From positions 62,001 to 126,000 of the forward strand of contig NZ_JAHTKP010000005.1 of assembly GCF_019192735.1 (NCBI RefSeq): DNA of 64,000 nucleotides. Reading direction: 5' to 3'. This DNA comes from Kitasatospora aureofaciens. Its GTDB lineage: Bacteria > Actinomycetota > Actinomycetes > Streptomycetales > Streptomycetaceae. Both the position numbers and the translations under genes were made by a program. Of this stretch, positions 42,088-51,300 are shown piece after piece (the first letter of the stretch is position 1; every line of letters starts with the position of its first letter). The notes under the pieces are model-generated. The model was not told the DNA's origin, made no database searches, and saw only the letters and a list, made by a program, of their open reading frames with translations.

Positions 42088-43245
42088 GTGGTCCGTTCGC
42101 TCCTCGTCATTCCCCTGCTGGCCGCTGCGCTGGGCGGCCTCTGGCTCGCGCGCGGCGCCCACCAACGCTGGCGCGACCTGCGCTCCGCCGAGGCCTACGA
42201 GCTGGCCGGAGACCGGTGGCCGATGCTGGTGCGGGCGGCCGGGGCGATGGTGTGCGGGGTGTGCGTCACGGCGCTGACGCTGCTGACGGCCTTGGGCGCC
42301 TTCGGTGGCCTCAGCCGGACCGACCAGGAGGCGGTGGAGAAGGCCGAGCCTGCCGTGGACGCGGCGAGCGCGGTTGGGGCGGAGGGGGCGAGCATCCGGC
42401 AGCAGGCGGCGCCGCCCACTGCCGGCGCGGCCGCCGTCGCACCGGCAGCCGCCCAGTCGCCGGCCGCGACGCCCGCCGCCGTGGCCAGCCGGTTCGACAG
42501 TGTCGGTCACCCCGGCGGCGGAGAACTGCTGCAGTCCGCCGTGGTCGGGCCCGACGGCCGCCCACGCAACGTTCGGGTCTGGCTGCCGCCGCAGTACGCC
42601 AAGGAGCCGAACGCCCGCTTCCCGGTCGTCGTCATGCAGGCCGCCACCCCGCGCCAGACGGCCGACGCCGAGGTCCCGGACGTCTTCGAGGGCATCGGTG
42701 CCGCCCTGCAGAGCGGCAAGGCCCGCCCGTTCGTCCTGGTTGCCCCCGAGGCGCCGGACGGCACCGCGCACCCCTGCGACCTGGTCGCCGCCGCCCCGCA
42801 GGCGGTCGCCGACGATGCGACGCTGCGCACCACCATCGCGGCCTCCTTCCGCACCCTGCCGCCCGGCCCGGCGTCCTGGGGCACGCTCGGCGTCGAGGGC
42901 GGCGCGCCGTGCGCCGCCGCGGCCGGGCTGACCCGCCCCGACCTGTACGGCGCGGCGGCCGCGGTCTCCGGCCGGTACGACGCCGCCGCGCTCACCCAGG
43001 CCGGCGCGGAGGCCCCCGCAGGTACCGCGGCGAAGCTGCTGCTGGCCGCCGCCAAGGGCGACGCCGCCGGGCTCGACGCGGCCCGCAAGCTTCAGGCCGC
43101 GCTGCACGCGGGCTCCGGACCGGCGGCCAAGGCCGACGTGAAGATCTCGGACAACGTGCAGGACTACACGCCCGACCGGGAGCGGCTGCGGCTGGTCCGG
43201 CAGGCGGCGCAGTATCTGGCCGACACCCTGTCCAAGGCGTCCTAG
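42088..43245 (+). CDS. Membrane-anchored esterase-fold protein lacking its serine nucleophile
   Basis: 385 aa. Two N-terminal membrane helices (L-L-V-I-P-L-L-A-A-A-L-G-G-L and A-M-V-C-G-V-C-V-T-A-L-T-L-L), an Ala/Pro linker, then an esterase D/antigen 85-like alpha/beta hydrolase domain (V-R-V-W-L-P-P-Q-Y, P-V-V-V-M). Where such proteins have G-x-S-x-G-G, this one reads L-G-V-E-G-G-A, with Glu for the catalytic Ser, so it is probably not an esterase. GTG 42088 was chosen for the GAGG upstream; GTG 42076 and 42079 and an ATG at 41932 are in frame. Located between holB and a secreted peptidase. Confidence 0.72.
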   Translation: MVRSLLVIPLLAAALGGLWLARGAHQRWRDLRSAEAYELAGDRWPMLVRAAGAMVCGVCVTALTLLTALGAFGGLSRTDQEAVEKAEPAVDAASAVGAEGASIRQQAAPPTAGAAAVAPAAAQSPAATPAAVASRFDSVGHPGGGELLQSAVVGPDGRPRNVRVWLPPQYAKEPNARFPVVVMQAATPRQTADAEVPDVFEGIGAALQSGKARPFVLVAPEAPDGTAHPCDLVAAAPQAVADDATLRTTIAASFRTLPPGPASWGTLGVEGGAPCAAAAGLTRPDLYGAAAAVSGRYDAAALTQAGAEAPAGTAAKLLLAAAKGDAAGLDAARKLQAALHAGSGPAAKADVKISDNVQDYTPDRERLRLVRQAAQYLADTLSKAS

Positions 43246-43366
43246 TACCACTTCTGGGGCGTCCCAGCACCGCTCTCGGCGGGCACTACGCTGCCCGGTA
43301 CCCGGCCCGGGTACCGGGCAGCTCTTATTTGACCAGGCGCTTGGCCGGGCGATCGAAGGGATCTGG

Positions 43367-44992
43367 ATGAAGGCCACCGGGCGGATCCTGGCGGCGGCGT
43401 TCGGCGTCGCCGGGTTGCTGGCGGGCGGGTGCAGCTCCGGGACGTCCGGTGCGGGCGGCTCTGCGGGCCCGGCTGCGGGCGGCGGTCCGGGGGCGGCCTC
43501 GTCCGACGCGATCGGGCCCGGTGGATCCGCGGCGCCCGGCGTCACGCCGCTGGAGCCGCTCCCCACCGCCGTGCCGGCCGCGCTCGGCCCGTACTACGGG
43601 CAGAAGCCGGCCTGGCAGCCGTGCGACGGCGGGTTCGAGTGCACCACCTTCCGGGTGCCGCTCGACTACGACCACCCCGCCGACGGCGACCTCACCCTGT
43701 CGGCCGTCCGCGCCCCCGCCGTCCCCGGTGGCGCGTCGGCGGCCGGCCGGCTCGGCTCGCTGCTGCTCAACCCGGGCGGCCCCGGCGGCTCGGCGATCGA
43801 GTACGTGGAGGCCGCCGCCCGAACGTACGACCTCGGCGTGCGCGCCCGGTACGACCTGGTCGGCCTCGACCCGCGCGGAGTCGGTCGCAGCAGCCCCGTC
43901 ACTTGCCTGAGCGGCGCCCGGATGGACGCCTTCACGTCCGTCGGCCTCACCCCCGCGGACCAGCGCGAGATCGACGCCCTGGTCGCCGCCGACAAGGAGT
44001 TCGCCGAGGGCTGCCGCCAGCGGGCCGGCACGGCGCTCGGGCATGTCAGCACCGTCGAGGCCGCCCGCGACATGGACGTGCTGCGCGCCCTGCTCGGCGA
44101 CGAGAAGCTCACCTACGTCGGCAAGTCCTACGGCACCTTCCTCGGCGCCACCTACGCCGGGCTCTTCCCCACCCGTGCCGGGCGGCTCGTCCTCGACGGC
44201 GCGATGGACCCGTCCCTCGACTCGGTCACCGGGAACCGCACCCAGGCCGGCGGCTTCGAGACCGCCTGGGCGGCCTTCGCCAAGGACTGCGCCCGGCGCG
44301 ACGACTGCCCGCTCGGCCGCACCGAGCAGGCCGTCGGCGACCAGCTCACCGCCCTGTTCGAGGCCGTCCGCGCTAACCCACTGCCGACCACCGGCAACGG
44401 CCGCCGGCTCACCGAGGCCCAGGCCACCACCGGCGTCATCGAGGCCATGTACGCCGACTTCCTGTGGCCCAAGCTGCGCACCGCGTTCACGGACGCCAAG
44501 GCCGGGGACGGCACCGGCCTGCTGAAGCTCTCCGACTCCTACTACGGGCGCGAGGCGGACGGCTCGTACCCCAGCCTGATGTTCGCGAACACCGCGGTGA
44601 ACTGCCTCGACCTGCCCGCCCCGTTCGCCGGCCCGGAGGACGTCCAGCGGGCGGTGCCGGACTTCGAGCGGACCTCGCCGCACTTCGGCCGCGACATGGC
44701 CTGGATGGCGCTGACCTGCGCCTACTGGCCGGTCAGGGCCACCGGCGCGGCGCACACCGTCCGGGCCGCGGGGGCCGCCCCGATCGTCGTCATCGGCACC
44801 ACCCGCGACCCGGCCACCCCGTACGCGTGGGCGCGGTCGCTCGCCGCGCAGCTGGAGTCCGGCCGGCTGCTCACCTACGACGGGGACGGACACACCGCGT
44901 ACGGACGGCACAACGTGTGTGTGGACGGCGCGGTCAACCGCTTCCTGCTGACGGGCGAGGCTCCCGAGCAGGGCAAGCGCTGCGGGCCGTAG
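43367..44992 (+). CDS. Secreted alpha/beta hydrolase lipoprotein, tripeptidyl-aminopeptidase-like (SlpD/E type)
   Basis: 541 aa. The lipoprotein signal ends L-L-A-G-G-C-S-S-G with the acylated Cys near residue 23. After an Ala/Gly linker comes an alpha/beta hydrolase: oxyanion region N-P-G-G-P-G-G-S, nucleophile elbow G-K-S-Y-G-T-F near residue 250, and a C-terminal TAP-like domain (T-R-D-P-A-T-P-Y-A-W-A-R, with G-D-G-H-T carrying the catalytic His). Family members remove tripeptides from secreted proteins. 121 bp separate it from the upstream gene. The mature enzyme is expected on the outer face of the membrane. Confidence 0.92.
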   Translation: MKATGRILAAAFGVAGLLAGGCSSGTSGAGGSAGPAAGGGPGAASSDAIGPGGSAAPGVTPLEPLPTAVPAALGPYYGQKPAWQPCDGGFECTTFRVPLDYDHPADGDLTLSAVRAPAVPGGASAAGRLGSLLLNPGGPGGSAIEYVEAAARTYDLGVRARYDLVGLDPRGVGRSSPVTCLSGARMDAFTSVGLTPADQREIDALVAADKEFAEGCRQRAGTALGHVSTVEAARDMDVLRALLGDEKLTYVGKSYGTFLGATYAGLFPTRAGRLVLDGAMDPSLDSVTGNRTQAGGFETAWAAFAKDCARRDDCPLGRTEQAVGDQLTALFEAVRANPLPTTGNGRRLTEAQATTGVIEAMYADFLWPKLRTAFTDAKAGDGTGLLKLSDSYYGREADGSYPSLMFANTAVNCLDLPAPFAGPEDVQRAVPDFERTSPHFGRDMAWMALTCAYWPVRATGAAHTVRAAGAAPIVVIGTTRDPATPYAWARSLAAQLESGRLLTYDGDGHTAYGRHNVCVDGAVNRFLLTGEAPEQGKRCGP

Positions 44993-45095
44993 GTCGGGGG
45001 AGCTGGAGGCAGCTGGATAGTTTCAGCTTCAATCGATCATCGATACGACGTTAGGATGAGCGCTCCCTGCCGCCTTCCTCTCCCCGGAGCGCACC

Positions 45096-45746
45096 GTGCT
45101 CGGAGTCAACGACCTGGCGACGTACGTCCTCGGCGCCCTCGTCATCGTCCTGCTGCCCGGCCCCAACTCCCTGTACGTCCTGTCCGTCGCCGCCCGCAAG
45201 GGCATCCGGACCGGCTACCGGGCCGCCGCCGGGGTCTTCGTCGGCGACTTCACCCTCATCAGCCTCACCTCACTGGGCGCCGCCTCCCTCCTGAAGGCCA
45301 ACCCCGCCGTCTTCGCCGTGGTCAAGCTGGGCGGCGCCGCCTACCTGCTCTGGATCGGCTTCGGCATGCTCCGCGCCGCCCGCCAGCTCTGGCGCGAACG
45401 CCGTGCCGCGGCCGACCCCGCCGCCGAGCAGGCCCCCGAGCCCGTCGAGCACCCGTTCCGCCGCGCCCTCGTGATCAGCCTCCTGAACCCGAAGGCCATT
45501 TTGTTCCTTCTGTCGTTCTTCACCCAGTTCGTCGACCCGAGCTACGGGCAGCCCGCGCTGTCCTTCGCGCTGCTCGGCGGCATCCTGCAGACCTTCAGCG
45601 TCCTCTACCTGACCCTGCTGATCTTCGCCGGCACGACCCTCGCCGCCGCCTTCCGCCGCCGCAAGCGCCTGTCCGCCACCCTCACCAGCGGCGTCGCCGT
45701 CCTCTTCGCCGGCTTCGCCGCCAAGCTCGCCGTCTCCTCGGCCTGA
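45096..45746 (+). CDS. LysE/RhtB-family amino-acid exporter (LeuE-like)
   Basis: 216 aa, six predicted membrane helices. The start M-L-G-V-N-D-L-A-T-Y-V-L-G and the motif L-L-P-G-P-N-S-L-Y-V-L at residues 18-28 are those of the LeuE branch of RhtB exporters, which release leucine and related amino acids. Other signatures: G-V-F-V-G-D-F and K-L-G-G-A-A-Y-L-L-W-I-G. GTG start, weak ribosome site CCGGAG. It lies directly upstream of tRNA-Thr. Confidence 0.9.
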   Translation: MLGVNDLATYVLGALVIVLLPGPNSLYVLSVAARKGIRTGYRAAAGVFVGDFTLISLTSLGAASLLKANPAVFAVVKLGGAAYLLWIGFGMLRAARQLWRERRAAADPAAEQAPEPVEHPFRRALVISLLNPKAILFLLSFFTQFVDPSYGQPALSFALLGGILQTFSVLYLTLLIFAGTTLAAAFRRRKRLSATLTSGVAVLFAGFAAKLAVSSA

Positions 45747-45788
45747 CCCCCGCCGGATATCCCGGTACGGATCACCCGCGAACCTGTG

Positions 45789-45794
45789 TAGACT
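45789..45794 (+). promoter_or_regulatory. Probable -10 box of the tRNA-Thr promoter
   Basis: TAGACT lies 31 bp upstream of the tRNA and matches the -10 consensus of the principal sigma factor. No clear -35 is seen. Confidence 0.4.
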
Positions 45795-45825
45795 GGCCCG
45801 CGTTGCCGCGACACGCGGCAGCAGC

Positions 45826-45902
45826 GCCGCCTTAGCTCAGTTGGCCAGAGCAACGCACTCGTAATGCGTAGGTCGCGGGTTCGAATCCCGCAGGCGGCTC
45901 CA
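45826..45902 (+). tRNA. tRNA-Thr (anticodon CGT)
   Basis: A full cloverleaf: acceptor GCCGCCT paired with AGGCGGC, D stem GCTC/GAGC, anticodon stem ACGCA/TGCGT with loop CTCGTAA giving CGT, T stem GCGGG/CCCGC with loop TTCGAAT, and an encoded CCA. It reads ACG codons. The 43 bp from the anticodon loop to the first two C bases of CCA are the att core of the integrated elements, and integration has kept the gene whole. Confidence 0.97.
45858..45900 (+). repeat. att copy 1 (3' part of tRNA-Thr)
   Basis: 43 bp from CTCGTAATGC to CAGGCGGCTC, identical to 55551-55593 and 60524-60566. All three copies lie in the same orientation. Confidence 0.93.
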
Positions 45903-45909
45903 AAGCAAA

Positions 45910-45935
45910 CCCCAGGTCGGGCCTCTGACCTGGGG
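45910..45935 (+). terminator. Terminator following tRNA-Thr
   Basis: CCCCAGGTC at 45910-45918 pairs with GACCTGGGG at 45927-45935, followed by TTTTCTT. Related hairpins follow the other two att copies. Confidence 0.85.
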
Positions 45936-45996
45936 TTTTCTTGTTCGGATGACCATGGGAGTCGGGCAAATCGGGCACTTGGACTCTATGCATCGC

Positions 45997-46017
45997 AATG
46001 CGTAGGTCGTCGGTTCG
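45997..46017 (+). repeat. Decayed fourth att-like copy
   Basis: 21 bp match tRNA-Thr positions 45863-45883 at 19 sites (AATGCGTAGGTCG exact, then two changes, then GGTTCG). It lies 60 bp after the tRNA terminator and suggests an older insertion whose content was mostly lost. Confidence 0.55.
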
Positions 46018-46229
46018 TTGGCGTCACTGATTTTCTGGGTGGCCCCTTTGACCTGCCGTTTTGCCGATGATGGCGAGTTGGTCCACTCAGTGTCGGACCG
46101 CCTCGGTGGACGGCCGGTGGACAAGCGTGCATTGGTAGTGCAGATGGTGGCGCCGGGCGACATCAGGAGTGCGGCCGGGATTGTCCATTTCCGACAAGGC
46201 GGAGAGCCTGCCAGCTGCGGTGGTGGAAG

Positions 46230-46634
46230 CTCGGGGATCGCGTTGTCGCACCGATGGAGCCAGCACCCGGCCTGGCTCGGCTCCGCCGCTGCTGGACGCC
46301 TTCGCCGCAGGAGGTCTGCGTGTCGCGGCCGCGGCGAGATCGGGGGCGAGGCTTCGGCCGCTGCCCTCCGGCGCAGATCTCACGACCTGCCGGATCATCC
46401 AGGAGGCCCTGACGAGCGTCACCAGGCGTGCCGCCACCGGGCAGGCCGTGGTGTGACTTGCCGACGCGGGCAACCGCCTGCGGATCACTGTGGGCAATGA
46501 CGGCCCGACCCGTGCAAACCTGGTCGACCGCACTCGGCTGCGGCATCCACGGCCCGGTCCGTCGGCGGCCATGTGCACACCCGGCCGAAGTCGGCAGGGA
46601 CTTCGGCGTCACTGCCGAGCTGCCGGCCGAATGA
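46230..46634 (+). pseudogene. Remnant of a NarL-family sensor histidine kinase (C-terminal ATPase part)
   Basis: The frame L-L-D-A-F-A-A-G-G-L-R-V with T-C-R-I-I-Q-E-A-L-T-S-V is the start of the HATPase domain of HisKA_3-type kinases (usually Y-R-I-V-Q-E-A-L-T-N-V). A TGA at 46454-46456 interrupts it; the same frame then reads R-L-R-I-T-V-G-N-D-G-P, the G1 box region, after which a shift is needed to reach D-F-G-V-T-A-E-L-P-A-E, the usual last strand. A stop plus a frameshift and loss of the N-terminal sensor half make it non-functional. Confidence 0.65.
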
Positions 46635-46822
46635 GCAGGCAGTCGACGTCGGACGGGCGGAGTCGGCCGCGGGGGAGTGACCGCTCGCACGATGGATTGT
46701 CGCTGTCCGCACGCGAGTGGGCGCAGCTGATGCCCTCGCTGTGCCCGTGCTGATCGACTACTGGATCCAGTCCGCCCTGTTCGGCATGACGAGGGCGAGC
46801 AAGCTCACGGAACGGGAAGTCG

Positions 46823-46990
46823 GAAGCCGTCGAGGCCTACCGGCAGCTCCTGCTCGTCCGGTACGAGACGCTCTTCCTCTGGGATCGCGTCCAGGTGCTC
46901 CACGGAAACCCGAGCGCCTACGACGCGCAGTACGTCGCCCGGGCCGAGGTGCTGGGCGCGACGCTGATCACCAGTACGCGAGGATCAAGC
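46823..46990 (+). pseudogene. Remnant of a PIN-domain (VapC-like) toxin gene
   Basis: The frame E-A-V-E-A-Y-R-Q-L-L-L-V-R-Y-E and on to S-A-Y-D-A-Q-Y-V-A-R-A-E-V-L-G-A-T-L-I-T is the second half of a VapC PIN nuclease, with the conserved Y-D-A and the acidic A-E. No start codon, no N-terminal acidic residue and no antitoxin gene are seen, and the frame then runs into unrelated sequence. Inferred to be a decayed toxin-antitoxin remnant. Confidence 0.55.
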
Positions 46991-47070
46991 GCAGTGGTGC
47001 CGCGAAGGGTGAGATCGAAGTCTTTGGCGCGAACTGACCTGTGGGCCGGCCGGGGCCGGGAGGTGTGGTG

Positions 47071-48339
47071 TCAATGCTGCACCGTCTGTCGGCGGAGGTC
47101 GGCGAGCAGCTGGTCGAGCAGGTGCTCCTCCTCGATGCGGATGGCGTGCCCGGTGACGGCTGCGGCGAGCGCCGGGTCCCAGGGGGTGGGGGTCGGGGTG
47201 CCGGTGGTGAGCGGGGTGCCGAGGCCGCGGTCGACGGCGGCGAGGTAGGAGGGGGCGTCGTAGCGCCAGGGTGTCGCGCCGGGGAGGCGTAGGACGCCGG
47301 TGGCGATGCGGATGCCGCCCCAGTCGAAGTCTCCGTGGTAGGCGATCGGGCAGCCCTGGTCGGCGATTCGGGTGAGCAGGGTGCGGGCGGCGACGGAGAG
47401 GTTGCCCTCGACGCAGATCAGTGGTGGGCAGTCCGGTCCCAGTTCGTCGGCGGCGGCGGCGAGGACTGCGGGGTTCTCGCAGACGTGGACGAGGCGACCC
47501 GCGAGGCCGAGGCGAGGTGGTTGCCCGGTCAGCTGGCGGAGGGTCAGCAAGCAGGGTTCGCCGCCTTCGTGGGCGGCGGCGAGGATACGGCCGGTGGTGC
47601 CGACGGTCGAGCCGGGCAGGCCGAGGGTCAGGGCACGGGAGGAGAGTTCGTCCAGTGCCACGCCGACGGCGGCCCAGGCGGCGCGGCGGCCCGCGGCGCC
47701 GGACATCGCGTCGGCGGGCGGCCCGGCGAGTGCCCGGACGGCGGAGTGGACGAGGGTGGCGAGCGGGCGGCCTTCGTCCAGCGCGTGGGCGTCGCCGAGG
47801 GTTCGGGCGGAGAAGGCGGGGAGGGTGAGGCCGTCTGCCGGGAGTTGGGAGAGCACGGGGACCGCGTCGGCGGCCAGGCGGCGGGCTGCCGCCGGATCGC
47901 CTCCGGAGAGCCGTTTGAGCAGGCCGGTCGCCTCCACCTTGGCTCGCCAGGAAGCGAGTTCGGGCCGCTCGGTGACGGTCGGGTGGTCGAGTACGGCCCA
48001 TGCCTGCTGCCACGCCGCCGAGAGGCGGGCGTCCTGGGCCCGTCGGTCCGTGACCGGGCCGGCCAGTGCCACTACCGCCGCCGCGAGGCCGTCCGGGCAG
48101 GCCAGGGACTCGCGCAGCACCCGGTCGACCTCGGCCAGGGGAACGGTCAGTGAGGTGCCGGAGCGCAGACGGCGGCCCAGCAGAAGCTCGATCGCGCGGC
48201 GCTGCTCCACGGTTGCGGTTCTGAGCGCGACCGGGGTGTCCAGGGCACGCCCGGTCGACAGCCGCTCGCGCACCCGGTCCACCAGCCAGGCGGTCTCGGG
48301 GCCGCCGAGCAGGCGGCGCAGTCTCGGCAGATCGGTCAC
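47071..48339 (-). CDS. jetD: Wadjet type II JetD, Toprim-like nuclease subunit (TIGR02679 family)
   Basis: 422 aa. The C-terminal part has a topoisomerase VI A-type Toprim fold: C-E-N-P near residue 288 for the acidic Glu, E-G-N-L-S near 312, and Y-H-G-D-F-D-W-G-G-I with the D-x-D pair near 335-342. In Wadjet the JetD nuclease is recruited by the JetABC SMC complex, which detects small circular DNA, and cuts it. Last gene of the operon, beginning three bases after jetC ends. Family length is normal, so the gene is intact. Confidence 0.88.
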   Translation of the reverse strand: MTDLPRLRRLLGGPETAWLVDRVRERLSTGRALDTPVALRTATVEQRRAIELLLGRRLRSGTSLTVPLAEVDRVLRESLACPDGLAAAVVALAGPVTDRRAQDARLSAAWQQAWAVLDHPTVTERPELASWRAKVEATGLLKRLSGGDPAAARRLAADAVPVLSQLPADGLTLPAFSARTLGDAHALDEGRPLATLVHSAVRALAGPPADAMSGAAGRRAAWAAVGVALDELSSRALTLGLPGSTVGTTGRILAAAHEGGEPCLLTLRQLTGQPPRLGLAGRLVHVCENPAVLAAAADELGPDCPPLICVEGNLSVAARTLLTRIADQGCPIAYHGDFDWGGIRIATGVLRLPGATPWRYDAPSYLAAVDRGLGTPLTTGTPTPTPWDPALAAAVTGHAIRIEEEHLLDQLLADLRRQTVQH

Positions 48340-48342
48340 CGG

Positions 48343-51300
48343 CTACACCGTCGAGTCGTCGAGGAGGGACGGCTGCGCGCGGTCTTCGGCGGCCTTCGGC
48401 GCGGGAGGGCCGGGGATGTGCGGGACCGGCCGTTCCTCGCGGGTGCGTGCGGTGCCGTCCCACCGCCAGGGGGTGACGAGGACGGCGTCGATCCCCTCGC
48501 GGCGGCTCAGCTGGGCGATGCCGATTCCGGGCACGGTGGGATAGCAGGCCCACTCACGTTCGCTGGTCATGACGACATCGAGGTCGAAAGAGGCCAGCAG
48601 TCCGAGGCACTTGGCCCGGGAGTCGTCGTCCACTCCCGCGAACGCCTCGTCGAGCGCGATCAGGCGCGGGGCGTGCGGATGGCCGGAGGAGTAGTGCGAG
48701 GAGGCGGCTGCGAACAGCGGTACGGAGGCGGCGAGCACCCGTTCGCCGCCGGACGCGGGACCGGTGGCGGGCTTCCACTGGCCGTCCTGGCGGCGCTGGA
48801 TGGTGAAGGAGTGCCAGCCGCGGTAGTCCAGGGCGCGGGTGAGCTGGTCGGCCCAGGAGTCGGCAGGGTGGTCCTCGCGGTCCTGGGCGATCCGGGCCTG
48901 GAGGAACTCGCCGACCTGCGCGCGGTCGGCAGGCGTCCAGGCGTCCGAGGACTGGCGCAGCAGGCGGGTGCGGACGGCTTCGAGGCCGGCCGGCGCGTCC
49001 TTGGCGGGCTGCCACTGCAGGCGCAGGGCCATGCCGGTCGAGGTGGGGCGGGCCGCCAGGTCCTCGTTCATCGCCGCCATCTGCTCCTCGGCGCTGGTGA
49101 TCAGCTCCTGGAGTGCTCCGGCGACCTCGCCGACCAGGTGGTTCTCCAGCAGTTCGCGTTCCTTGGCGGAGAGCAGCAGGCCGCGCTGCTCGACCTCCTC
49201 GCGCAGCGAGTCGGCGAGGGCGGGCACGTCGTGGGGGCGGCCTTGGAACACCACGTCGACGATCATGATGCCGTCGTGCAGGGTCATGCCCACCGAGTGG
49301 CCGTGGCGGCCGAGGGCGTCGGTGAGCACCTTGTGCTCGGTGGAGATCCGCTGCTGGATCAGCTCCCAGCGGCGGTCCGAGTCGTCCGTGCCGTCGAGTT
49401 CCTGGTTGATGGTGCGGGCCAGTGCCACGGCCGGAGTCGGCGCCCAGGTCTCGTCGGGCGCCGGGACGGCGATCCCGGGCAGCGCGGCGGCGAGCAGGCC
49501 GGTGGCGGCGAAGGAGCGCAGGGCGGTCACGGCGCGGTCGCGTTCGGCGGCAGCCTCCTCGATCCGGGCGCGGATCTCGCTGCGCCGGCCCTCGGCCCGG
49601 GCGCGGGCGGTCATGGCGGCGTCGCGGGCGCGCCGGGTGGTCTTCTCCTCGGAGTCCCGTGCGGCGATGGCGGCATCGGTATCGGCCAGCCGGCGGAACA
49701 GTTCCTCGACGCTCGCGCCGACGGTCTCGGCCAGCACGCGGTGGCGCTCGGTGGCCGCATCGGCCGTTCGGCGGGCGGCGGTCTCGGCGTCCTCGGCTTC
49801 GGCGAGCGCGCCGGCGGCGGTCTCGGTCTCCGCTTCCGCCTCGGCGGCGAGGGCGGCGGACCGTGCCCGGGCGGTGGCGGCCGGGAGTAGCGCGGCGAGG
49901 GCGGCGGTGTAGCCGGACACGGCGTCGCGTACCCGGTCGAGTTGCTCGCGGTCGGCGGGCAGGTCGGTGTCCCGGGCGTAGTCGGCGGCCTCCTGATCGG
50001 CGCGTTCCGCGTCCTCCTGCCGGGCTGCGGCCTCCTGTGCTGCCTCGTCGAGCCGGTCGGCCAGGCGGCGTACCGCCTCGGCCTCGTGGCCGTGGCGGGC
50101 ATGCGCCTCCCGCAGCGCGTGATCGGCGGGCGCGCTCTGCTGCTCGGCGGCCAGCGTTGTGGCGCGCGCCCGGACGGTGCCGCGCTGCCGGTCCAACTCG
50201 GCGATCTGGTCGGTGAACTCGCCGCTCCGGACGGCGAGTTCGGCAAGCCTGGCGCGGCGGGCGGCCTCCCGGGCACCCTCGCCGATGTAGTGGGCGGCGG
50301 GCTTGGTCCAGCGGCCGGTCAGCGCGCCGATCCGGTAGCGGCCGTCGGTGGCCACCCAGGTGTGGTGATCGCCCTCCGCGTCAAGGCCGGTCGCGCCGAG
50401 GCCGATCGCACCCAGGGCGGCGTGGACGGCGGTGTCGGCCAGGGCGGCGGCCAGTGGATCGGCCCGGTCGACGGCCGGGCGCAGTACTGAGGAGAGGCCG
50501 GCACCGGGGGCGGACGGGCCGGAGGACAGCAGGACGGCGTCGTCCGCGTCGAGCAGGGTGCCGTCCGGGGTGAGCCAGGCGTCGAGCAGTCCGGCGGCCT
50601 CCAGCGCGGCCTCGATCCCGGCCCGCTGCTCGGCCGGTACGGTCTCGCCGAAGTCGACCGCCCGCCACAGCGGCGCTCCGGCGCGGTCGGAGCGGGCATG
50701 CGGATCGCGGGTGTGCGGCGGTGGCGGGGTGTCGTGACCGCCGGACTCTAGGCGGGCGATCTCCTCGTCCACCGAGGCGAGTTGGTGCCGGGTGGCAGCG
50801 TGCTCGGCGTCGAGCGCGGCCTCCTGGCGGGTGAGGGCTCCCACGGCTGTGCGGTAGGCGGCCTCGGCGGCCTCGGCGGCCGGGTTGGGGCCGGCGAGGG
50901 CGTCCGTCCAGGCTTCAAGTGCCGAGAGGGCGTGGTCGGGGTCGGGCAGGCGCAGCTCGACCGTACCGGCGGCCCAGGTCCGCCAGGCCGTGACGAGGTC
51001 CGTGCCCCGCTCGGTGACTGCCTGTCCGGCCTCGGCCGAGCGTTCCCGGGCGGCCTCCAGGTCGGCGGCGCGGCGGGCGGCTTCGGCCTGCGCGGCGAGG
51101 GCCTGCCCGCGGGCCCGCCCGGCGGTGGTGAGCAGCGTGGTGAGGCCGGCGACGGCCTGGCGGCGGCGTTCGACGGCGCGCTCGCCGACCCTGCGGGTCT
51201 CCGGGAACGGCGCGCGGTCCCGTTCCAGGGTCTCGGCCACGGCCGTGTGGTCGATCCCGGCGGCCTCGGCGGCCTGCCCGGCGGCCGAGTCGGCCCCGGC

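Noticed and set aside
46169..46456. Intact 95-aa gene
   Set aside because: It is the decayed start of a histidine-kinase ATPase domain that continues past an in-frame stop and a frameshift.
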